Source of the DNA: Rhizobium sp. Q54
Lineage (GTDB): Bacteria > Pseudomonadota > Alphaproteobacteria > Rhizobiales > Beijerinckiaceae
DNA: 64,000 nt
Assembly (NCBI GenBank): GCA_945878875.1
Contig: CAMCUC010000004.1
Coordinates: 20,131-84,130, forward strand
Direction: 5' to 3'
The position numbers and the translations under genes were made by a program. Shown here piece by piece: positions 27,428-38,300 of the stretch. Positions within the stretch are counted from its first letter, which is position 1, and every line of letters starts with the position of its first letter. The notes below the pieces were generated by a model. That model was not told the origin of the DNA and made no database searches. It saw only the letters and a list, made by a program, of their open reading frames with translations.

Positions 27428-28432
27428 TTAGTTTGAGTTTGCGGCGGGCGGAAGCGTCGGACGCTTGCGCGGGTTGAGCATCGCCGATAGCCCAAGCGCG
27501 GTCAGCAACGGCGCAGGGATCGGGAACAGGACCAGCATCGTCATGTAGACGGCTGCCAGAATTGCCACGCGGCTGGACATCTTGCGCGTGACGGCATGGA
27601 TGAAGGCGAGCCCCTTGAGGGCCAGCGCGGCGCCGATGGCGACGGCGATCGTCACGCCAATCACGCGCGGCAGTCCATCGATCAAAGCCAGGGCGATCGA
27701 AGCGGCGAAAGCGGGCAAAATGGCGCGCGGCAGTTCGAAATTCTCCGGCAGGCTCATCCACGGACGGCGCATGCTTTGCGAAAACACTGCAATGCGCGCC
27801 GCAAGCCACAGGTTTAGCGCCATGCCAAGCAGCGTCCACGCGGCAAGCGCGGGCGGCATCGACAGCACGAAGGCGCGGCCGACGTCTTCAGCCGTCATGC
27901 CGGCGGGCAGTTTCTCAAGACTGGACAAAAGCCGCTGCAGCACAGGCTCAAGCACGCGCGACGTCTCAGAAATCAGCAGGCTGAAAGAGCCGATGCTGAA
28001 GACGGCGATCAACAAGCCGCCAATCGCGGCGGCGGACGCCATGCCGACCATCCACGCGACGAGAGTGCCGACAGGATACCAGACCATGCCGTCGGAGGCG
28101 GGCGTCTCGCCCTGTTCTGGCGGACGTCCAAGCCACGCCAGCCGCGTTAAATGCCATGCGGGCAGCGCGGATGTGGCGACGAAGAAACCGCTGAACAGCA
28201 AAGCGGGGGTTGCGTCCACGTCGGCCACGAGAGTCAGGCCAAAGAACAACGCCAGCGCGCCGGCGCCAGCGCCCAGCAATGCGAGAACGGGATTGAAGGA
28301 AAGTCCAGCGATCATCAACGGCAAAGCGGAGAACAGCGCAATCATCGCATAGGCCGTGCCCTTCATCGGAATGAAGAACAGAAGAGCCGATGCGAGCCCG
28401 GCGCCGATGGCAATGATGACTTGCTGAAACAT
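27428..28432 (-). CDS. DUF2232-family membrane protein
   Basis: The protein of 334 residues has about eight hydrophobic segments. It matches the conserved membrane protein placed between rpsR and rplI in alphaproteobacteria (DUF2232). Its role is unknown; distant similarity to energy-coupling-factor S components has been suggested for the family. The start at 28432 (MFQQVIIAIGAGLASALLFF) is an ATG; an in-frame TTG three codons earlier is less likely. Confidence 0.85.
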   Translation of the reverse strand: MFQQVIIAIGAGLASALLFFIPMKGTAYAMIALFSALPLMIAGLSFNPVLALLGAGAGALALFFGLTLVADVDATPALLFSGFFVATSALPAWHLTRLAWLGRPPEQGETPASDGMVWYPVGTLVAWMVGMASAAAIGGLLIAVFSIGSFSLLISETSRVLEPVLQRLLSSLEKLPAGMTAEDVGRAFVLSMPPALAAWTLLGMALNLWLAARIAVFSQSMRRPWMSLPENFELPRAILPAFAASIALALIDGLPRVIGVTIAVAIGAALALKGLAFIHAVTRKMSSRVAILAAVYMTMLVLFPIPAPLLTALGLSAMLNPRKRPTLPPAANSN

Positions 28433-28574
28433 GCTGTGCAAAGCGCCTGGGTGTCCCGTCGCGATTTCGACGGTTAGGAACGGGTAACCCGTCCAGCCTT
28501 GCCGACCGGACCATCCGGGCGGTTGGGAGTAGTAACAAAGAAGCTCTCCCCGCGTGAGCGGGGAGAGGAAGAGA

Positions 28575-28811
28575 TTAGCGGATCACGTAGGGCAGAAGGC
28601 CCAGAAAGCGTGCGCGCTTGATGGCCTGAGCCAGTTCACGCTGCTTCTTCGCCGAGACGGCGGTGATGCGCGAGGGCACGATCTTGCCGCGCTCGGAGAT
28701 GTAGCGCGAGAGTAGACGGGTGTCCTTGTAGTCGATCTTCGGCGAACCGGCGGTCGAGAAAGGGCAGGTCTTGCGACGACGGAAGAAGGGGCGACGTGCG
28801 GCGGTTGCCAT
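28575..28811 (-). CDS. rpsR: 30S ribosomal protein S18
   Basis: The 78-residue protein has the S18 core: [29 protein letters not shown] (read in parts) and [20 protein letters not shown]. It lies in the 30S platform and contacts S6. Its start codon overlaps the rpsF stop by one base (TAATG), ensuring coupled synthesis of the S6-S18 pair. Confidence 0.97.
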   Translation of the reverse strand: MATAARRPFFRRRKTCPFSTAGSPKIDYKDTRLLSRYISERGKIVPSRITAVSAKKQRELAQAIKRARFLGLLPYVIR

Positions 28812-29257
28812 TAGATAGCTCCTTCCATGGGCGCGTCTTCACGGGGACGACGGGGACGATCCGGACGGTCGCCGCGATCACCACGATCACCGCGCGGTCC
28901 ACGGCGTTCGCCGCGATCTTCACGGTCCGATTCCTCGCGCTTGCGCATCATCGCGGACGGGCCTTCCTCATGCTCTTCCATGCGGATCGTCATGAAACGA
29001 AGGATATCTTCGTTGATGCCCATCTGACGCTCCATCTCGGCGACGGCGGCTGCCGGTGCGTTGATGTTCAGGAGCGTAAAATGCGCCTTCCGGTTCTTCT
29101 TGATCCGGTAGGCGAGCGTCTTGACGCCCCAATATTCGAGCTTGGCGATAGAGCCGCCATTGGCTTCGATCACGGTCTTGAACTGCTCCGTCAGCGTTTC
29201 CACCTGCTGAGGCGTAACGTCTTGGCGGGCAAGGTAAATGTGCTCGTAAAGAGCCAT
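28811..29257 (-). CDS. rpsF: 30S ribosomal protein S6
   Basis: S6 begins [20 protein letters not shown] at 29257, with the ferredoxin-like core ([20 protein letters not shown] and [14 protein letters not shown]). The tail is long and rich in Arg, Asp, Gly and Pro (about residues 108-148), an extension common in alphaproteobacteria. An open frame extends far upstream of this ATG, but the family clearly starts here. First gene of the rpsF-rpsR-DUF2232-rplI run. Confidence 0.96.
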   Translation of the reverse strand: MALYEHIYLARQDVTPQQVETLTEQFKTVIEANGGSIAKLEYWGVKTLAYRIKKNRKAHFTLLNINAPAAAVAEMERQMGINEDILRFMTIRMEEHEEGPSAMMRKREESDREDRGERRGPRGDRGDRGDRPDRPRRPREDAPMEGAI

Positions 29258-29516
29258 TGCTTCTGCCTTTCTCTGTTGTCGCTTTGCTACCGGCGCGGAG
29301 CCCTCCGAGCCCGGAGAAAGGCTCGACGGAACGCATTCGAAGGCGGAGACACGGGAAGACGGAGCGAACTCCTGCCGCAAACCCTGAAGGGTGCACGACC
29401 TTCCGTTCAGCCCCCGGCCGGAAGCTGCGAAGTGCGCCTTATACGCGGATTTGAGGCGGATGCAACAGAGAGGCGGGGGAAGGGTGAGCGCTCGACCGCG
29501 CGCGGTCCAGTGCGCG

Positions 29517-29876
29517 CTAACATCTCGTCTGGTCTGAGCTGCTCGGCCGATACGCCATCCAGATCGCGAACAATCCGAGCGCGCCGACGGCTGTCCATAA
29601 TTGCGCCGGGTGCCGGCGCGCCCATTGCCTCGCCTGACGTGAGCCGTCCTCCAGCGCTTCGCGGCCTGTTTCCCAACTTGACCGAGCGTAACGCTCGCCA
29701 GCGGCTGTGAGGCGGCGACCGCGTTCCTGGAGGTTTTCAATCAGGTCGCTGTCGTCTTCGTTCAAGGCTTCGTCGCCGGAAAAGCTCTTGCCGGTCGCGC
29801 GCGGATGCTGCGGACTTAGCCCGGATTCCGCAGTCGGGATGGCGGAATGAGCAGGCGTGCGGGTTTCAATGGCCAT
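29517..29876 (-). CDS. Small tail-anchored-like membrane protein, possibly ElaB/YqjD-like
   Basis: A 119-residue protein has a polar amino-terminal half, an amphipathic helical segment (about 50-85, [20 protein letters not shown]) and one transmembrane helix near the end ([17 protein letters not shown], about 93-109). This layout resembles DUF883 (ElaB/YqjD) proteins that attach ribosomes to the membrane in E. coli, but the resemblance is only general. The gene is isolated between the S6 operon and a DMT transporter. Confidence 0.6.
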   Translation of the reverse strand: MAIETRTPAHSAIPTAESGLSPQHPRATGKSFSGDEALNEDDSDLIENLQERGRRLTAAGERYARSSWETGREALEDGSRQARQWARRHPAQLWTAVGALGLFAIWMAYRPSSSDQTRC

Positions 29877-29947
29877 GACGGATGTCTCCGGAGAAAGGCG
29901 GATTCTCCACCTTTCAACGCAGGCCGATCATCGGCGTTCCCGCCACC

Positions 29948-30865
29948 TTAAACCTTGGCCTTTTTCCCTTTGCGCTCGGTCAGCACCAGATAAAGCGAGG
30001 CCGCCAGGATGAGCGCCATGCCGCCAAAGCTCCAGGCGCCGGGCACTTCGCCGAACAAAACAAAGCCCAGAATCGCGGCGTAGATCACGCGCAGGTAATC
30101 CAGCGGCACCAGGGCCGTGGCGTCGCCCATGCTTAGGCCGTGGGTGATGAGCGCCTGTCCGCCCATTCCCATGACGCCGATCAGCACCAGCAGAACCAGC
30201 TCAGGGCCGGTGGGTGCAATCCATGTAAACAAAGCAGGCAAAGCGGCGAAGAAAGCGTTCCAGAACGCATAGTAAAACATAATGACGCGCGTGGGCTCGG
30301 TGCCGGAGCTTTGTAAATTCTTGATAGCCACCACAACGAGCGCGGCGAACAGGCCGCCAAACGCGCCCACGATGGCGTTGGGATCGAACCCCTCCGTAAA
30401 GGGTCGCGCATACATGAGAATGCCGGCAAAGCCGACAGTGGCGACCGCGATGCGGCGGAAGCCCACCACTTCCGACAAAAAGCATAACGCCAGCGGGATC
30501 ATCCATAGCGGCCGCGAGAATTGAAGCGCCAGCGAATCGGCCAGCATCATGTGCGTGATCGTCCAGAAAAAGCAGGCGTTGCCGCCAGCCCCCACCAGCC
30601 CGCGAAAGAAATGCGCGCCGGGACGTTTTGTGCGCAGCGGCTCCATCAAATCGGAGCGAAACACCCAGAGGGCGCATATAAAGCCCACTGCGGAGCGGAA
30701 GAACAAAATCTCGAACGGCGGCAGCCGCGAGCCCAGATACTTGGCGAGCGCGGCCATCAACACCAGCCCGATGGAGCCGGTGGAAACCAGAAACACCCCC
30801 TTGGCCGCCATCGGCGTGGCCGCCCAGCGCGCTTCGATTGTCTTTCGCGCGCCGGTAAGAGTCAT
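29948..30865 (-). CDS. DMT-superfamily (EamA) transporter
   Basis: The 305-residue membrane protein has ten hydrophobic segments in two EamA repeats; the first repeat includes LPPFEILFFRSAVGFICALW and the second begins near residue 165. The carboxy-terminal end is basic (LVLTERKGKKAKV), fitting the cytosolic side. Members export or import metabolites such as amino acids. The substrate is not evident. The stop lies 71 bases downstream of the start of the small membrane protein gene region on the same strand. Confidence 0.88.
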   Translation of the reverse strand: MTLTGARKTIEARWAATPMAAKGVFLVSTGSIGLVLMAALAKYLGSRLPPFEILFFRSAVGFICALWVFRSDLMEPLRTKRPGAHFFRGLVGAGGNACFFWTITHMMLADSLALQFSRPLWMIPLALCFLSEVVGFRRIAVATVGFAGILMYARPFTEGFDPNAIVGAFGGLFAALVVVAIKNLQSSGTEPTRVIMFYYAFWNAFFAALPALFTWIAPTGPELVLLVLIGVMGMGGQALITHGLSMGDATALVPLDYLRVIYAAILGFVLFGEVPGAWSFGGMALILAASLYLVLTERKGKKAKV

Positions 30866-30937
30866 GGGAGCGTTTCCTGATTTGTTGCCGCTTTATAATG
30901 GCGGCTTAGCGCATGCGTGCAAGCTGAAGCGGTGAGC

Positions 30938-31354
30938 TCACGTCCATGGAGCAGTCTTGCCATCTTCAAAAATCCGCCATGACTTCAGCCCGGCTTTGGC
31001 GATCACGGTGCGGCCTTCTTTGGCTTTGGACACCAGCACTTTGAACACCAGCGGATTGCGCCAGGCGTTGTGCGTCGCGGGATCGACCACGGCCTGGTAC
31101 TCGTCCGAATCCTGATCTTCCTGAAGGATTGTGCCGACTTTGTCGGGGCGCAGCATGGGGCCGAGCGAGCGCTCCGTCATCCAGTCGCATTCGTAATCGC
31201 GGCACACGTCGGGCCGCACCTCGTAGATATTGCAGCCGCCTTTAACGACGCAATGCTCGCAAAGTACGCCGGCGTCTTTCTTGAAATGCTCGATCACCAG
31301 CACCTTGCAGCACATGGTGCACGGTCCGCAGCTTTTGCCTGGAATGGCGGCCAT
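30938..31354 (-). CDS. YkgJ-family cysteine-cluster protein
   Basis: The product of 138 residues has the zinc/iron-chelating CxxCxxxCC-type cluster: CGPCTMCC near the start (Cys9, 12, 15, 16), then CEHCVVKGGCNIYEVRPDVC and YECDWM. Such small proteins are thought to bind a metal or Fe-S centre, with function mostly unknown. It precedes the DMT transporter on the same strand by 72 bases. Confidence 0.85.
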   Translation of the reverse strand: MAAIPGKSCGPCTMCCKVLVIEHFKKDAGVLCEHCVVKGGCNIYEVRPDVCRDYECDWMTERSLGPMLRPDKVGTILQEDQDSDEYQAVVDPATHNAWRNPLVFKVLVSKAKEGRTVIAKAGLKSWRIFEDGKTAPWT

Positions 31355-31592
31355 GAGATGGTCCCGACGAATCGCCCAGAGGAAATGACTGGACGACTAA
31401 CATTCAATTTTCGGCGCATTGCTAGAGCGCGTTCCTGCGCCTCTTTGCACGAAACGCCTCACGGTGAGCTCGGACGCTACTTGACTCTGCGGCCTCCGGC
31501 GCTTCAAGAGGCGGTCACGGAATGAAATTCTCCGGCCAAGGCGCTTTTCATAAAGGCGCTCGCTCAGGGCCGGGGCGCACAAGGACAGGTTC

Positions 31593-32546
31593 ATGGCGAC
31601 GGCGTTCGTATTTCCGGGGCAGGGGTCCCAATCGGTCGGCATGGGCAAGGCGCTCGCCGAAGCGTTTCCCGCCGCCCGCGCGGTTTTTGCGGAAGTGGAC
31701 GAGGCGCTGTCGCAAAAGCTCTCGCACCTGATGTTTGAAGGCCCCGAGGCCGAGCTGACCCTTACCGCTAACGCGCAGCCCGCTTTGATGGCGACGAGCC
31801 TTGCCGTCGTGCGCGTGCTGGAGGCAGAGGCCGGGCTTGATCTGGCCAAGCACGCCAAATTCGTGGCCGGGCATTCGCTGGGCGAATATTCCGCGCTCGC
31901 CGCCGCCGGCGCCTTCACGCTGGCCGATACGGCCCGGCTGCTGCGCATTCGCGGCGATTCCATGCAGAAGGCCGTTGCGCCGGGCGAGGGCGCGATGGCC
32001 GCTCTGCTGGGGCTGGACCTTGCGAGCGCGCGCGAGGCCTGCACTCAAGCTGCGGCGGAAACCGGGCTCGTCTGTCAGGTCGCCAACGACAACGGCGGCG
32101 GGCAGGTGGTGGCGTCCGGCGCCAAGGCTGCGGTCGAGAAGGCGATGGAGATCGCCAAGGCCAAGGGCGCCAAGCGCTGCATTTTGCTGCCCGTCTCCGC
32201 GCCCTTCCATTGCGCGCTCATGCAGCCGGCGGCGCTCGCCATGGCCGATGCGCTCGCCAATGTCGCGATCAAGGCGCCCTGCGTGGCGCTGGTCGCCAAC
32301 GTGCTGGCGGCGCCGATTTCCGATCCGGCCGAAATCCGCGCCCGCCTCGTCGAGCAGGTTACGGGCTCGGTGCGCTGGGCGGAATCGGTCAGCTTCATGG
32401 CCGCTGAAGGAATTGATCTGTTTTATGAGCTTGGGGCAGGTAAAGTCTTGTCAGGTCTTGTAAAAAGGATTGCGCCGGACGCTGCCGGAACCCCGGTCGG
32501 GACGCCCGCCGACGTGGAAACCTTCAAGCAAAACATCAAGTCCTGA
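31593..32546 (+). CDS. fabD: Malonyl-CoA:ACP transacylase
   Basis: FabD loads malonate on acyl carrier protein for fatty acid synthesis. The first motif is FVFPGQGSQSVGMGK, the nucleophile is Ser95 in GHSLGEYSA, and the catalytic His lies in PVSAPFHCALM. The 317-residue length is typical. It starts the fabD-fabG-acpP-fabF group. Confidence 0.97.
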   Translation: MATAFVFPGQGSQSVGMGKALAEAFPAARAVFAEVDEALSQKLSHLMFEGPEAELTLTANAQPALMATSLAVVRVLEAEAGLDLAKHAKFVAGHSLGEYSALAAAGAFTLADTARLLRIRGDSMQKAVAPGEGAMAALLGLDLASAREACTQAAAETGLVCQVANDNGGGQVVASGAKAAVEKAMEIAKAKGAKRCILLPVSAPFHCALMQPAALAMADALANVAIKAPCVALVANVLAAPISDPAEIRARLVEQVTGSVRWAESVSFMAAEGIDLFYELGAGKVLSGLVKRIAPDAAGTPVGTPADVETFKQNIKS

Positions 32547-32576
32547 ACCTTTTCCCGCTCACCTTAGGAGCCGTAC

Positions 32577-33314
32577 ATGTTCGATCTCACCGGCCTCAAC
32601 GCCCTCGTCACCGGCGCCACGGGCGGTCTCGGCGGCGCCATGGCGCGCGCGCTTCACGCGCAGGGCGCGACAGTCACGCTGTCGGGTACGCGCGCCGCCG
32701 CCCTTGAGGCGCTGGCCGGCGAGCTTGGCGAACGGGTGCATATCGTGCCCTGCAATCTGGGCGATCGCGAGCAGGTCGAGGCGCTTGTGCCCCATGCCGA
32801 GAAGGCTATGGGCCAGATCGACGTGCTGGTGAACAACGCGGGCATCACCCGCGACGGCCTGTTCATGCGCATGAAGGACGAGGATTGGGACGAGGTGCTG
32901 GCGGTCAATCTTACCTCTGCGTTTCGCCTGTCGCGCGCCTGCCTTCGGGGCATGATGAAGCGCCGCTTTGGACGAATAGTCTCCATCACCTCGATCGTCG
33001 GCGTGACTGGCAATCCAGGGCAGGGCAATTACGCGGCCTCAAAGGCGGGTATGATCGGCATGTCGAAATCGCTCGCCGCAGAGGTGGCCAGCCGCAACAT
33101 CACAGTGAATTGCATCGCACCCGGGTTTATCGCCAGCCCGATGACGGATGCGTTGAACGAGAAGCAGAAAGACGCGATCATGGGCACCATTCCCGCCGGA
33201 CGGCTGGGAGAGGGCGGCGACATCGCCGCCGCTCTGGTCTATCTGGCGAGCCGCGAGGCGGGCTATGTCACCGGCCAGACCTTGCATGTCAACGGCGGTA
33301 TGGCGATGATCTGA
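32577..33314 (+). CDS. fabG: 3-oxoacyl-ACP reductase
   Basis: FabG reduces beta-ketoacyl-ACP with NADPH. It shows TGATGGLGG (12-20), NNAGITRDG, the active-site Tyr and Lys in NYAASKAG, and IAPGFIASPMT followed by the conserved ending GQTLHVNGGMAMI. Length 245. It begins 30 bases after fabD and the SDR family assignment to FabG is supported by this context. Confidence 0.96.
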   Translation: MFDLTGLNALVTGATGGLGGAMARALHAQGATVTLSGTRAAALEALAGELGERVHIVPCNLGDREQVEALVPHAEKAMGQIDVLVNNAGITRDGLFMRMKDEDWDEVLAVNLTSAFRLSRACLRGMMKRRFGRIVSITSIVGVTGNPGQGNYAASKAGMIGMSKSLAAEVASRNITVNCIAPGFIASPMTDALNEKQKDAIMGTIPAGRLGEGGDIAAALVYLASREAGYVTGQTLHVNGGMAMI

Positions 33315-33318
33315 TTTT

Positions 33319-33341
33319 GGCGACGATGGAGAATCGTCGCC
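33319..33341 (+). other. Hairpin between fabG and acpP
   Basis: A perfect 9-base stem (GGCGACGAT with ATCGTCGCC) and five-base loop begins five bases after the fabG stop, with no T-run. A second GGCC/GGCC pairing follows. It may slow transcription or protect the upstream transcript so that acpP, which is needed in excess, is expressed separately. The remaining 260 bases to acpP show no gene. Confidence 0.45.
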
Positions 33342-33605
33342 CGGCCTGAAGGGGCCTGTGGACAGGTCTTCGCCTCTCGCCATCACTTATGAAGTATGGT
33401 ACGAGGCGCGGAATCTACAGGCGGTTTCGTACGTGCTTTGGCGCTATCGAGGCTCTCCGGTAGTCTGGTGCTCCCGCAAACATTGGCGGCGACATCGGGA
33501 TTGTGAGTTTGGGGGTCTCCAGCGGCGGTCGGGCAGAGAGCGTTTTTCGCTTATGCCCGGAGGCGATGTTGGCTCGCGGTCTGATAAACAACAGGGAAAT
33601 TCAAG

Positions 33606-33845
33606 ATGAGCGATGTTGCCGAGCGCGTGAAGAAAATCGTTATCGAGCATCTCGGTGTAGAAGCCGACAAGGTTGTCGAGGCTGCTAATTTTATCGACGA
33701 TCTTGGCGCCGACTCGCTCGACACCGTCGAACTGGTCATGGCGTTTGAAGAAGAGTTCGGGGTCGAAATCCCCGATGACGCCGCCGAGACCATTACGACG
33801 GTTGGCGACGCCGTGAAGTTTCTTGAGAAAGCCGCTACGGCCTGA
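33606..33845 (+). CDS. acpP: Acyl carrier protein
   Basis: The 79-residue acidic protein has the phosphopantetheine serine at Ser37 in [20 protein letters not shown], and the expected four-helix pattern. It carries growing acyl chains in fatty acid synthesis. The longer spacer upstream (291 bases) suggests that it has its own promoter. Confidence 0.97.
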   Translation: MSDVAERVKKIVIEHLGVEADKVVEAANFIDDLGADSLDTVELVMAFEEEFGVEIPDDAAETITTVGDAVKFLEKAATA

Positions 33846-33931
33846 TCTGACTTTATGGTCAGTTATTGCAGGCAGGCGCTTGCCCGCGTTAACGCAGGCC
33901 GGGAGGTTCCCGGTCTTGCTCGTGCGAAATC

Positions 33932-33954
33932 AAGGGCCGGGATTCCCGGCCCTT
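33932..33954 (+). other. Inverted repeat between acpP and fabF
   Basis: An 11-base perfect inverted repeat (AAGGGCCGGGA with TCCCGGCCCTT) has a one-base centre, so in RNA the inner pairs would open to form the loop. No T-run follows. A smaller CCGGGA/TCCCGG hairpin lies just before it (33899-33913). Both could act as a partial terminator or attenuator lowering fabF relative to acpP. Confidence 0.5.
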
Positions 33955-34018
33955 ATCGTGTCGGGCGTCTCCCAGCGGAGTTCGTGACGTTCTCGACACG
34001 TCAAATTGGAGGTCGCGG

Positions 34019-35281
<1,263 letters not shown>

Positions 35282-35427
35282 GCCGGCGGATTTATTGCCC
35301 AAGCGGAGCCTGCATTCTCTGTTTCGCCATATTCCCGTCTAGGGTAATGTTCATTATGTCCTGCTCGCCAGGCATGTTTTTGCGCCTTCGAGCTTGTAAT
35401 GCGCGAAGCTGAGGACTTTCCGTTTCA

Positions 35428-37257
35428 ATGAATTCTGAGCCTCAAGAGGATCGTCCCAAAGCGCGCTTTTTTGCGCGCCGGCCCATGCGCTCCCCTCAGG
35501 AGGCGCTGCACCCCGAAGCTGCGCCGCCGCCGCCCGCGCCGGATCGCAAGCCGCCCAGCAAGCGCCGCCCCCGGCTTGGCGCCGCCAGCGGGTTTCTGTC
35601 GTTTCTGCTCGTAGCGGCTATCAGCGCCGTCGCCGCCTTCACCGCCATTCAGCGAGAACTTGAGGCGTCCGGCCCGCTTGCCGCCGATCAGGTGGTGTTC
35701 ATCGCGCCCCGCACCGAAGTCGTCGACATCATCGATCAATTGGATAAATCCGGCGTGATCAACGCTCCGACGCTGCTAAAGGCGGCGCTGTGGCTGGAAG
35801 GGCGCTGGTCGAACGTTAAAGCGGGCGAATATCTGTTTCGCAAGGAAGCTAGCCTGCGTGACGTGATGGACACGCTGGTGTCCGGTCGTCAATTGCTTCA
35901 TTCCGTCACAATTCCCGAAGGGCTGACCAGCGAGCAGATCGTTCAGCGCCTGATGGAGGCGGATGTTCTGGTGGGCGAAGTGCGCGAGATTCCCCGCGAG
36001 GGGACGATCTTGCCGGAAACCTATCGCGTGCCGCGCGGCATGGCGCGGGCGGAGCTTATCCGCAAGATGCAGCTCGACCAGAATCGCGTTGTCGATCAGA
36101 TATGGGCGCGCCGCGCCGCCGATCTGCCGATCCGCTCCAAATTCGAAATGGTGACGCTTGCCTCCATCGTCGAGAAGGAAACCGGCAGGGCCGACGAGCG
36201 CACGCGCGTCGCCTCCGTGTTCCACAATCGCCTCAACAAGCGCATGCGGCTGCAATCGGACCCGACGATCGTCTATGGCATCGTCGGCGGCAAGGGCACG
36301 CTGGGACGCTCGATCCTGCGTTCTGAAATCACCAAGCCCACCGCCTATAACACTTATACGATCGACGGACTGCCGCCCGGACCCATCGCCAATCCCGGAC
36401 GTGCCGCGCTCGAAGCGGTGGCCAATCCCTCCCGAACGCGCGATCTCTTCTTCGTGGCCGACGGCACTGGCGGGCATGTGTTTGCCGAAAGCCTCGATCA
36501 GCACAACCGTAACGTCTCACGCTGGCGCGAGATCGAGCGCGAAGCCCGCGAAAAATCCAACGCGGGCGATGGCGGAGCGGCGGCGCCCGTTGACGCGTCT
36601 CCGGTCGAGGACCAGCCCGCTGCTACAACCAAGCCGCAGCGGCGGGGCGATCTGTTCTTCGATCCCGTCTATGGCGGGCTTGAGGGGCACCCAAGCAGCT
36701 TGATCGCTCACGGATCGGGCGCTACATCTGGTCCGCTTGGCGCCGGGCTTCTGCCCGCCGCCGACAAGCCGCGATCTTCCGCCTCGTCCAATGCGCGCGC
36801 TTTCGCGTCAAAAGACAAGCTTATGACAGGCGGAATTATCCTCAAGCCGGTTGCGTTCGCCAGCGCCAATGCGCGCGGCAGATCCCCCAATCAAGCTTTC
36901 GCAAGCTCTGGTTTTGCTATGGGGCCAAGCCTTGAAGACATGGGCATCGCCGTGCGGGGCGTGAATGCGCCTGCGTTCGAAAACTTTTTAGACGGCCCCG
37001 TATCGAACGAGATTGCAGCCGCCGGTGAAGAGACGGCCAATTTCGCAGTCGTGCCCGTAGAGGATAAGAGACTCGCGCAGACGCAAGAGAGCGCCGCCCG
37101 GTTTGGCCTTGCCTCGCAAAAATCTGTTTCCAGACTGGTTGAGGACAGCCCCGCGCGTGTGCGCGTTGTGGACGCCTCGGAAGGCACCAACATCGACCCG
37201 CTGCTGAATCGCAAGTGGGATTTGAATTCCGTGCAGACAATCCCGGCTCTGCGCTGA
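35428..37257 (+). CDS. mltG: Endolytic transglycosylase MltG with a long extra carboxy-terminal region
   Basis: MltG cleaves nascent glycan strands and sets their length. After a cytosolic Pro/Arg-rich amino terminus there is one transmembrane helix (about 54-74) and a YceG domain with the catalytic Glu249 in ASIVEKETG, then RLNKRMRLQSDPTIVYG and YNTYTIDGLPPGPIANPG. The domain ends near residue 385. The remaining about 225 residues are Ser/Ala/Gly-rich, low in complexity and without a recognisable fold; typical family length is 330-400. It is followed by yicC. Confidence 0.93.
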   Translation: MNSEPQEDRPKARFFARRPMRSPQEALHPEAAPPPPAPDRKPPSKRRPRLGAASGFLSFLLVAAISAVAAFTAIQRELEASGPLAADQVVFIAPRTEVVDIIDQLDKSGVINAPTLLKAALWLEGRWSNVKAGEYLFRKEASLRDVMDTLVSGRQLLHSVTIPEGLTSEQIVQRLMEADVLVGEVREIPREGTILPETYRVPRGMARAELIRKMQLDQNRVVDQIWARRAADLPIRSKFEMVTLASIVEKETGRADERTRVASVFHNRLNKRMRLQSDPTIVYGIVGGKGTLGRSILRSEITKPTAYNTYTIDGLPPGPIANPGRAALEAVANPSRTRDLFFVADGTGGHVFAESLDQHNRNVSRWREIEREAREKSNAGDGGAAAPVDASPVEDQPAATTKPQRRGDLFFDPVYGGLEGHPSSLIAHGSGATSGPLGAGLLPAADKPRSSASSNARAFASKDKLMTGGIILKPVAFASANARGRSPNQAFASSGFAMGPSLEDMGIAVRGVNAPAFENFLDGPVSNEIAAAGEETANFAVVPVEDKRLAQTQESAARFGLASQKSVSRLVEDSPARVRVVDASEGTNIDPLLNRKWDLNSVQTIPALR

Positions 37258-37358
37258 ATTTAACGCTTGCATCGCGTCTGCGCCATTGAGCGCGCCGTCG
37301 GCGCGACTTATGGTGCGCCGCCTGATGCGCCGCGTCGGACGTTTTCGCCGGAATCGCA

Positions 37359-38279
37359 ATGTCGGATGTTACAATAGCCAGCCCAAGGTCTTCAAACTTG
37401 CAAAGCATGACTGGCTTCGCGCGCGCGCAAAGCGCCAGCTCGCACTGGCGGCTGGCGTGGGAGCTGAAAACCGTCAACGCCAAGGGGCTCGACCTGCGGC
37501 TGCGTTTGCCGCCCGGGTTTGACGCGATTGAGCAGGACATGCGCGCCCGCATCAGCGGACAGATTGCGCGCGGCGCTTGCTATGCCACCCTCACCGCCCA
37601 GCGCGAGGCCGGCGCGCCCGAAGTTCGCGTCAACGAGGCCGCAATCGCCGCACTCACGCAGGCGCTCGCCCGAGTGCCGACCTCCGCGAATCTACGTCCC
37701 GCTTCGCTCGACGGCCTGCTCGGCGTGCGCGGAATCGTTGAGGTGATCGAGAGTGTCGACGACGAGGCCGCAATGGCCGCCACTTTCGCAGCGGCGCTTT
37801 CCAGCCTCGACATTGCGCTCGCCGACCTGTTGGCGATGCGCGCACGCGAAGGCGGCGCGCTGGAAGTCATTCTGGGCCAGCGGCTCTCCGCTATGGCTCA
37901 ATTGGTGGATGCCGCTGAGTCCTGCCCCGGCCGTCGCCCGGAGGCGGTGCGCGCGCGGCTTGCGCAAAGCGTCGCCGCCCTGATTGAAGCGTCGGCGACG
38001 CTTGACCAGACCCGCCTGCATCAGGAGGCGATCCTGTTAGCCGCCAAGGCGGACGTGCGTGAGGAGCTGGACCGCCTGAAGGCGCATGTCGCCGCCGTGC
38101 ATGAATTGCTCGCCAGCGGCAAGCCTGTAGGCAGGCGCCTTGATTTTCTAGCGCAGGAGCTGGGGCGCGAAGCCAACACGCTCTGCGCCAAATCGAACGA
38201 TCCCGAACTGACCCGGCTGGGAATGGAGCTGCGCGTGGAAATCGAGCAATTCCGCGAGCAGGTTCAGAACGTCGAATGA
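37359..38279 (+). CDS. YicC/YloC-family endoribonuclease
   Basis: The 306-residue protein carries the family opening SMTGFARA and the WELKTVNAKGLDLRLRLP core, and ends with DFLAQELGREANTLCAKSND and ELRVEIEQFREQVQNVE. YicC was recently shown to be an RNase in E. coli. The first ATG at 37359 adds 16 residues before SMTGFAR, and a start nearer 37407 is possible. Gene order yicC-gmk is conserved widely. Confidence 0.92.
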   Translation: MSDVTIASPRSSNLQSMTGFARAQSASSHWRLAWELKTVNAKGLDLRLRLPPGFDAIEQDMRARISGQIARGACYATLTAQREAGAPEVRVNEAAIAALTQALARVPTSANLRPASLDGLLGVRGIVEVIESVDDEAAMAATFAAALSSLDIALADLLAMRAREGGALEVILGQRLSAMAQLVDAAESCPGRRPEAVRARLAQSVAALIEASATLDQTRLHQEAILLAAKADVREELDRLKAHVAAVHELLASGKPVGRRLDFLAQELGREANTLCAKSNDPELTRLGMELRVEIEQFREQVQNVE

Positions 38280-38300
38280 GCGCCCGGTTTATAATAAGGT

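Noticed and set aside
28811..29740. 309-residue version of the S6 gene
   Set aside because: The added 161 residues are Arg-rich and unlike any S6; the family start [12 protein letters not shown] at 29257 is clear.
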